A program made the translations under genes and the position numbers. DNA of 36,634 nucleotides. Source: Candidatus Methanoperedens sp. GTDB lineage: Archaea; Halobacteriota; Methanosarcinia; Methanosarcinales; Methanoperedenaceae. The notes beneath the pieces were generated by a model. That model ran no database searches, was not told the origin of the DNA, and was given only the letters and a program-made list of their open reading frames with translations. Positions 31,539-36,634 of the stretch are shown piece after piece. How positions within the stretch are numbered: position 1 is the stretch's first letter; the number at the start of each line of letters is the position of its first letter. The DNA lies in assembly GCA_012026795.1 (NCBI GenBank), contig VEPM01000039.1, positions 1 through 36,634 on the forward strand. The letters are read 5' to 3'.

Positions 31539-32138
31539 ATGATGAAAGTCAAACAAATGTATAAACATATTTCTCGAGTTGTCCTTTTATTAGTTTTGAT
31601 ACTGCTGGGAGTTGTTGTGGTTGTGAATGCTCAAGAGCAGAATAGCGATGGAAAACCTGTGCTGGATGATAAGGACCCACTGTTGTATGAAGCACAAGGA
31701 TATGCATCAAATAATAATATCAGTACTGAGGAAGCTCTCCGCCGGTTCCAGCTTCAAGATATTGCAGGGAAATTAGGTGCCGAACTGAACAAGAATGAGA
31801 CTGGAACCTTTGCTGGACTCTGGATTGAACACACCCCAAAATTTCGCGTCATTGTGCAGTTTACTCGCGATAGTGAGGAGATGATCAAACCGTACTTGAA
31901 GAAGTACTCAGAGTTAGCCGATATAGTTGAGGTGCGTACTGCAAATGTGTCATTGGCTAACCTCCAGAGGGATCAGGCAGATGCATCATCCTCAGACAGT
32001 GCTTCAGGTATACGCGCACAATCAGACATCAACGTATACAATAACAGTGTTGAGTTGTATATCACTAAATCTGATAGGAGCCGGTTTGATGATGCTTTGC
32101 AAAGAGGAGAGACACGATTACCTGATCAGTCAGGGTGA
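31539..32138 (+). CDS. Secreted protein resembling a serine-protease propeptide, C-terminus lost
   Basis: The 199-residue protein has a signal anchor (about 11-31) and a soluble part (YEAQGYASNNNISTEEALRR, FAGLWIEHTPKFRVIVQFTR, VNVYNNSVELY-like). This recalls the propeptide region of alpha-lytic/streptogrisin-type S1 proteases. The frame stops at LPDQSG. One base on, the reading VITVEGCNLENEIINGY carries on for a few codons into the next gene's start. The catalytic domain that should follow is absent. The product may be an inhibitor-like leftover or a dead gene. The family call is tentative. Confidence 0.5.
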   Translation: MMKVKQMYKHISRVVLLLVLILLGVVVVVNAQEQNSDGKPVLDDKDPLLYEAQGYASNNNISTEEALRRFQLQDIAGKLGAELNKNETGTFAGLWIEHTPKFRVIVQFTRDSEEMIKPYLKKYSELADIVEVRTANVSLANLQRDQADASSSDSASGIRAQSDINVYNNSVELYITKSDRSRFDDALQRGETRLPDQSG

Positions 32139-32177
32139 TTACAGTTGAAGGTTGCAACCTGGAGAATGAGATAATAA

Positions 32178-34196
32178 ATGGCTACTAAGATTTATGGAAA
32201 GTATGATCTAAATAAAGCGGTAGGACTAGCAGTTCTGGCAATAGCACTGCAAATAGGTAGTGCTGGTTCAGCAACACAAATTAATTCCTGTACAACGATT
32301 TCTTCGCCTGGCGAATACATTCTCGCTCAAAATATTATAAATAGCACAGCAGGTACCTGTATTAAAATCACCTCGGATAACGTTGTTTTTGATGGTAGAA
32401 ACCATACAATTGATGGTGTAGATACATTTACCTCAGCAGTTCCAAGTTATGGAATTTATGTAAATAATCCTGCTGAGACACTCATAAATGTAACTGTAAA
32501 AAATCTTAAAGTAACAGACTGGGACAGTGGTATCTTATACGAGGGTGCAGCAGGTGGAGTTATTACCGGCAACCTTGCATACTCTAACAATATTGGGGTA
32601 TACCTTCTCTCTTCAGGCAACATAACCTTAGCTAATAATACTGCAAACTCTAATATCATTGGAGTTTCTCTTTATTCTTCCAGTTATAACACCCTTGCTG
32701 GCAATACCGGAAATCTGAACGATAAGAATGGGTTTTTCATCACTACCTCTGGCTACAACACTTTAGCCGACAGCATTGCGGACTCAAATTGCAGGAATGG
32801 AATCTACCTGGAATCTTCCGGAGAAAACACCCTGATAAACAACAAAGCCGATTCAAACAAAGAAAACGGTATTCAGCTCGATTCTTCAGTCAAAAACACT
32901 CTTAGTAATAACACCGCAAATTCAAACCTCTATGGGATTATCCTGGGAGATTCTCATAACAATGTTATAACCAATAACAATGCATTGTATAACAGCTACG
33001 GCGGAATCTATCTGGGCGCTTCCGGCGATAACACCCTGATTAACAACACTGAAAGTTCTAACGGCAGTGAAATCGGCCGCCCTTCAAATTATGATGGCTT
33101 AAGCAATGCGTGTTCTGACAATATTTATCCTTCAGGCAAAAATATCCCGGCTGAGAGGATTCAGATTACAATCAATGGATCAAGGATCGAATCATTATTT
33201 GATTCTAAAATTCGTAAAGTACCGAACCCCCAGTACATATCAACTGAAGACTACTCCAAAACCTTGACTGACGAAGAGCTTCTCCGGATGGCATTTAACG
33301 ACGCCCAGATTAAACAGTTACTGGAGCACATTTCGAAAAATTATAGTGTTCCACTTGAGCGGCTGAGCATATTGAAGGCAAACATGTTTTCTTATCGTTA
33401 CTTTGGGCAGAAAGCTACAAAAAACACTGATAGCTTTGTAGAGCGCAGCTTTTGGGCAGTGGAAATAAAGGATGAAAAATCTAAAATTATTTATGAATTA
33501 TATGTTAGAGACGGCACAATCATGAACAATGAACAGTCGCAGGAGCTTTCAGAATATTTCAAGAAATACGGCAAGATGGAATGGGACCTTTATAACGCAC
33601 TATCCAATATGAAAGGTGAGGATAAAATCAATATAATAGTATGGCCTGTCATAGTTTATCCGCCGGGTTTCAATCCTGACGACTATGTACCCGAAACCAC
33701 GATTGAATATTTCATACAGACAAAGGGCCCCTATGATTTCGTGATTCTGGAGCCTTTAGTTTATAGTGCAGATTTGCCTGAGGATATTATCCGCGAATTG
33801 GGGCAAAGAAGGGATATAGAGAATATTACCACTGTTCGAAAGATAGGAAACAACACCCGGATTATCGTAAGAATTAAGCCCACGATTGTTGACAAGGAAA
33901 TTGAATCTCTGGAAAGATTTATACTTAACAGGACAAAGGGCATCACATTTATGAAGCCAGTTTTCTTCGCGAACGGATTAACAAAAGATACGGTTCTTGA
34001 ACTGAATAACAGGACAGATGTCGGAAATTTGGCGATGCAGCATACATTCCACGAGAGTGCAAAGGAAGAAAACGAAGCACTGGAAGAAAATATATTGAGA
34101 AATGTTAGCAATACAACCGGCCCAGAGGTGTCTGGATTTGAGATGTTATTCGGGATTCTATTGGTTCTGGCTGTGTGGAAGAAATTAAAAAAGTAA
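32178..34196 (+). CDS. Surface protein with right-handed parallel beta-helix and membrane tail
   Basis: A signal helix (about 13-32) is followed by a CASH/NosD-type beta-helix (about 35-290) with many NTL(x)NNxADSNxxNGIxL repeats. A unique domain (about 300-640) comes next, with charged helices (LTDEELLRMAFNDAQIKQLL) and two similar halves around YDFVILEPLVYSADLPEDII and KGITFMKPVFFANGLTKDTV. The end, SGFEMLFGILLVLAVWKKLKK, is like a PGF-CTERM tail with Ser for Pro. Beta-helices of this kind bind or cut polysaccharides or act in surface layers. The role here is unknown. There are many N-x-S/T sites for glycosylation. Confidence 0.75.
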   Translation: MATKIYGKYDLNKAVGLAVLAIALQIGSAGSATQINSCTTISSPGEYILAQNIINSTAGTCIKITSDNVVFDGRNHTIDGVDTFTSAVPSYGIYVNNPAETLINVTVKNLKVTDWDSGILYEGAAGGVITGNLAYSNNIGVYLLSSGNITLANNTANSNIIGVSLYSSSYNTLAGNTGNLNDKNGFFITTSGYNTLADSIADSNCRNGIYLESSGENTLINNKADSNKENGIQLDSSVKNTLSNNTANSNLYGIILGDSHNNVITNNNALYNSYGGIYLGASGDNTLINNTESSNGSEIGRPSNYDGLSNACSDNIYPSGKNIPAERIQITINGSRIESLFDSKIRKVPNPQYISTEDYSKTLTDEELLRMAFNDAQIKQLLEHISKNYSVPLERLSILKANMFSYRYFGQKATKNTDSFVERSFWAVEIKDEKSKIIYELYVRDGTIMNNEQSQELSEYFKKYGKMEWDLYNALSNMKGEDKINIIVWPVIVYPPGFNPDDYVPETTIEYFIQTKGPYDFVILEPLVYSADLPEDIIRELGQRRDIENITTVRKIGNNTRIIVRIKPTIVDKEIESLERFILNRTKGITFMKPVFFANGLTKDTVLELNNRTDVGNLAMQHTFHESAKEENEALEENILRNVSNTTGPEVSGFEMLFGILLVLAVWKKLKK

Positions 34197-34209
34197 GGAG
34201 GAGTTAAAT

Positions 34210-34830
34210 ATGGAAAGCCTTAGGAAATATTTTTTACACGGGGCAGCTGGATTAATATTCGGTCAAGCGATTGGATTTTTTATTCCGGTTCTGATAATTA
34301 TTTCAATTCCGTTGATTTATCTTTCTACACTGGGAGATAAATTTACTGGAGTCATACCTCCTTTAATAGGATTTTTCCCTTTTTTAACTTCTACGATAAT
34401 TCTTAGCGGGCTGATTTGCATCGGATTGTATTACATTCTGGGCAGCAGTGATGCAAATAAAAGCAGCTTTAAAAATATTTTTACAAAACTTGGCAAAATC
34501 GTATCGGTTATCTGGATATTATTTATGTTTGTTTTTGCACTGGGAGCCAGCCACGATGCAGGGTACTTTATCAAAAAAGTTAATGAGCCTGATTTCTTCG
34601 TAGTCGTTGATGCCGGGGAAATTAACAGGTTTACATATTTTTCAAGAGCTATCGACGATATCGAAAATGGCAGGATGACAGAATATTCAGGTGCGGTTCC
34701 GAGAGAAGAATGGAACGCAGTTAGAGGTTTAATTGATGACCAGAAGAAATGCCACTCAAAAGGAACAAGCGGAGATTGTTTTGTTAAAATAAATGATTCG
34801 TTCTATCAAATCAGTTTCTGGACAGCGTGA
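34210..34830 (+). CDS. Membrane protein of unknown family, 206 aa
   Basis: Three hydrophobic helices (about 15-40, 55-78, 95-115) are followed by a soluble domain (about 120-206) with two Cys (KKCHSKGTSGDC) that could pair outside the cell. AAGGAGGAG lies 6 nt before the ATG, the strongest site in this part. It follows the beta-helix gene by 13 nt and its stop overlaps the start of the next gene (GTGATAG), so the three are cotranscribed. Confidence 0.7.
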   Translation: MESLRKYFLHGAAGLIFGQAIGFFIPVLIIISIPLIYLSTLGDKFTGVIPPLIGFFPFLTSTIILSGLICIGLYYILGSSDANKSSFKNIFTKLGKIVSVIWILFMFVFALGASHDAGYFIKKVNEPDFFVVVDAGEINRFTYFSRAIDDIENGRMTEYSGAVPREEWNAVRGLIDDQKKCHSKGTSGDCFVKINDSFYQISFWTA

Positions 34831-35774
34831 TAGAAGTGAACAAGAAAGCCAAACTTATAATTTTAACAATTATAATATTAATTGCAATAAGCGTATATTT
34901 TATTTCCCAGAGAGACATAGAGCCGCCACCTGCGATTCTTAGTATATATGGGAAAAACCAGATTTCGGGAATAGGCAGCTATTGCTGGAAAGAAACTTTG
35001 AGAGCTCTCTGTGTAGACATGATAGGCATCCCGACAGCGCAGGAACCACTGATTGCAAGTTCGCCTTTTACAGCATCTCTACGCTTGCCTCTTCAGGAGC
35101 CTCCTTCTGAGTTGCAGCTAAGCATCATTCAGGTTACAGAGCAAGATGAACTTAATTTGAGTGCGCATGGCTGGCGCTGGTGGAGCACTTGGAACTTGCA
35201 AGGAAAGCGCTTAACTCTACCTCTTGAACGTGAGCAAGATATAGGGCTCTCACTTGAGCCCGGGCTTTACGTTCTGAATATTGAGGCATGGTTAGACAAA
35301 GGTTCTGCAAGCTACGGCTTCCTGGTGGAAGTGCGAGCTAATGGCACGGGTGCAGTTCCTACAACACCTGTATCGCCAGTTAATCAAACAACGCTATCGA
35401 ATGCGACCACAACTCCAGCTATCACTGCAATTCAACCTCATACCGGGACTATCGGAACAAAAGTAGTCATCACCGGCACAGGCTTTACCGCCAGAGATAA
35501 TAATATCGCTTTCAGACTGGCGCCTGAGGATGCCCCTGCTGCGGGCTATAAAGTTGGCTACATTAACAACCTTGTCTCCCGTGACGGCAGGACTATTGAA
35601 TTCGTAATACCTGAATTATTAGGTGCATGTGCATTTCCTCTGCCTCAAACAACCCCGGTCACGGTGTGTCCTGCAATAGGTATTCTCTTTAAACCCGGGA
35701 CTCAAACATATCCTGTCTTCGTGGTCAATCAAAATGGCACAAGCAATAGCGTTAATTTTACTGTATTGCGGTGA
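34827..35774 (+). CDS. Membrane-anchored protein with IPT/TIG domain
   Basis: It starts at GTG 34827, overlapping the preceding stop. One helix (about 8-26) anchors it. A beta-rich region (about 30-170) and a Thr/Pro/Ser linker (about 173-200) follow, then an IPT/TIG Ig-like domain (about 200-315: ITAIQPHTGTIGTKVVITGT, then GFTARDNNIAF). Such domains sit in cell-surface adhesins and enzymes. No catalytic domain is seen. Confidence 0.75.
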   Translation: MIEVNKKAKLIILTIIILIAISVYFISQRDIEPPPAILSIYGKNQISGIGSYCWKETLRALCVDMIGIPTAQEPLIASSPFTASLRLPLQEPPSELQLSIIQVTEQDELNLSAHGWRWWSTWNLQGKRLTLPLEREQDIGLSLEPGLYVLNIEAWLDKGSASYGFLVEVRANGTGAVPTTPVSPVNQTTLSNATTTPAITAIQPHTGTIGTKVVITGTGFTARDNNIAFRLAPEDAPAAGYKVGYINNLVSRDGRTIEFVIPELLGACAFPLPQTTPVTVCPAIGILFKPGTQTYPVFVVNQNGTSNSVNFTVLR

Positions 35775-35876
35775 AGATAATGGAAAATAAAACTATAGTT
35801 ATTGGTTTAATGAAACGCCTCTAAGAATGTAGGAAATTGCAAAAAACTGTGGAAACGCTGAAGAAGAGATGTAAAT

Positions 35877-36185
35877 ATGAACAGGATCGTGAAGATCGCC
35901 ACCGCAGTGGCTTTAGTAATTGCTCTGGCAGTCGCCTTTTATGGGCTTTTTCTGGCACTCGTCGGCATGCCAGCGACGTTAGTTAAGGCATACAATCCCT
36001 TTGAGGGAACTGGTGGAGAGAAGATTACAATTCGATATCCAACTCCCCATGCTCTTCTTGGCACACTGGCAGCAGCTATAATCATAGTTGGGCTTCTTAT
36101 GCAGAAGCTGAAGGTTGCCTGGATTGGTCTTGCCAGCCTCTTTGCATATAGCGGGGTATTTTTGTTCAGTACAGGATTGGGATAA
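35877..36185 (+). CDS. Small membrane protein, 102 aa
   Basis: Three membrane helices (about 6-28, 56-75, 79-98) flank a short outside loop. The family is unknown. The ATG is preceded by GAAGAGATG, a weak site. It probably continues the same operon, 102 nt after the IPT/TIG gene. Confidence 0.55.
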   Translation: MNRIVKIATAVALVIALAVAFYGLFLALVGMPATLVKAYNPFEGTGGEKITIRYPTPHALLGTLAAAIIIVGLLMQKLKVAWIGLASLFAYSGVFLFSTGLG

Positions 36186-36255
36186 GAAATATGATGGGGA
36201 TAGATATCCAGGAAATTCCGCTTACTTTAGAAACCAGAATATCAAAGAAAGGGAA

Positions 36256-36510
36256 ATGGTACCAGAAGCGCAACGAACAATTATTTTAAATGATTTAAAG
36301 GAAGGAGAATACAGAGAAATCAGGGTGACCGCTGAGTTAGCAAAGCCTTCAGAAAATGAAACTTTACATGAAGCGGTCATCCTGACCACACCTTTAGAAA
36401 TCAAAGCATTAAATGGAAGTTGGATCAGACAAAATACTCTTCTACCAGCTTCAGGAAGTGCCAGTTTCTATATCAAACCTTATAAGCAGGATAAAGAAGG
36501 AGCGAGATAA
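36256..36510 (+). CDS. Beta-rich hypothetical protein, probably frameshifted at its start
   Basis: From 36256 the frame reads ILNDLKEGEYREIRVTAELA and LHEAVILTTPLEIKALNGSW, like a small beta-sandwich. An ATG at 36191 opens another phase, MMGIDIQEIPLTLETRISKK to EQLF, which stops at about 36289. A one-base change in the TTATTTTA run near 36286 would join them into a protein of about 106 residues. The gene is likely the broken end of the surface operon. Confidence 0.45.
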   Translation: MVPEAQRTIILNDLKEGEYREIRVTAELAKPSENETLHEAVILTTPLEIKALNGSWIRQNTLLPASGSASFYIKPYKQDKEGAR

Positions 36511-36634
36511 AATTGAGAAAGATTTACCAGGGCATGGGAGTGTAACATAATTTGCTGAAACTTCCTATAACAATTTACATTTTTCATATTTATATATATG
36601 CATCCATTCGTTCACCGAAATACACCTGAAGTTG
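36511..36634. other. Window edge, non-coding as far as seen
   Basis: This is AT-rich, with a TATATATATG string near 36592. No gene start can be placed before the window ends. Confidence 0.25.

Noticed and set aside
36115-36255. Longer version of the last gene, starting inside the small membrane protein
   Set aside because: It overlaps 71 bases of a good membrane-protein gene in another phase, and the residues before 36256 do not look like coding sequence.

Overview
The window reads as a chromosomal segment of a methanogen-related archaeon of the Methanosarcinales / ANME-2d (Methanoperedens-like) type. The support is archaeal BRE/TATA promoters, GGTGAT-type ribosome binding sites, an F420-type FrhB flavoprotein, a fused ADP-forming acyl-CoA synthetase, archaeosortase-type PGF tails on surface proteins, an HtpX/PspA/PspAA operon, and a class III-like PHA synthase. 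The genus is inference; the sequence carries no rRNA. I saw no rRNA, intact tRNA or CRISPR array.

Layout. 0.2-3.0 kb: two small hypothetical genes, then an envelope-stress operon on the minus strand (pspA, pspAA, htpX). 3.3-4.6 kb: a decayed stretch with a membrane-protein gene split by an in-frame TGA and a frameshifted small gene. 4.7-10.7 kb: metabolism and metals, with a CopB-type copper ATPase (-), a PhaC-like hydrolase/synthase followed at once by a fused acyl-CoA synthetase (+), and a short rubredoxin (-). 10.7-14.3 kb: a mobile-element dump holding a frameshifted Pro/Thr-repeat gene, an ISH3-like IS whose transposase is split at a T TTT TTC heptamer, an IS1595-like transposase, and a 187-bp MITE with inverted repeats and an ATATAA target duplication.

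14.3-19.8 kb: a probable integrated replicon on the minus strand. It has two tiny leading genes, a two-winged-helix protein, an ERCC4-like protein, a primase-polymerase, several short genes and a tyrosine integrase with zinc ribbon. The winged-helix gene carries five perfectly phased 11-bp repeats beside an AT-only stretch, exactly where its protein has a low-complexity linker. This is the arrangement of an origin inside an initiator gene, as in phage lambda O. A 15-bp motif recurs at the two recognisable promoters, and a nested inverted repeat lies between the operon and the integrase.

19.8-21.2 kb: an orphan Rieske protein next to fragments of an IS5 transposase, a GNAT-like protein and a TrpB-like C-terminus. 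21.2-24.5 kb: DUF2318, two FtsX permeases and an ABC ATPase in one operon, the order of the Campylobacter P19/Ftr1-associated iron genes, with a DtxR/IdeR-like palindrome at the predicted start of transcription. 24.7-25.9 kb: a YHS-FrhB fusion. 25.9-30.5 kb: a second ABC/FtsX operon with a PGF-tailed surface protein, a YHS protein and a frameshifted TetR regulator with a near-perfect operator. 30.7 kb: an N-terminal IS5 transposase fragment. 31-36.6 kb: surface and membrane proteins, several broken, including a beta-helix protein, a protease-propeptide-like remnant and an IPT/TIG protein.
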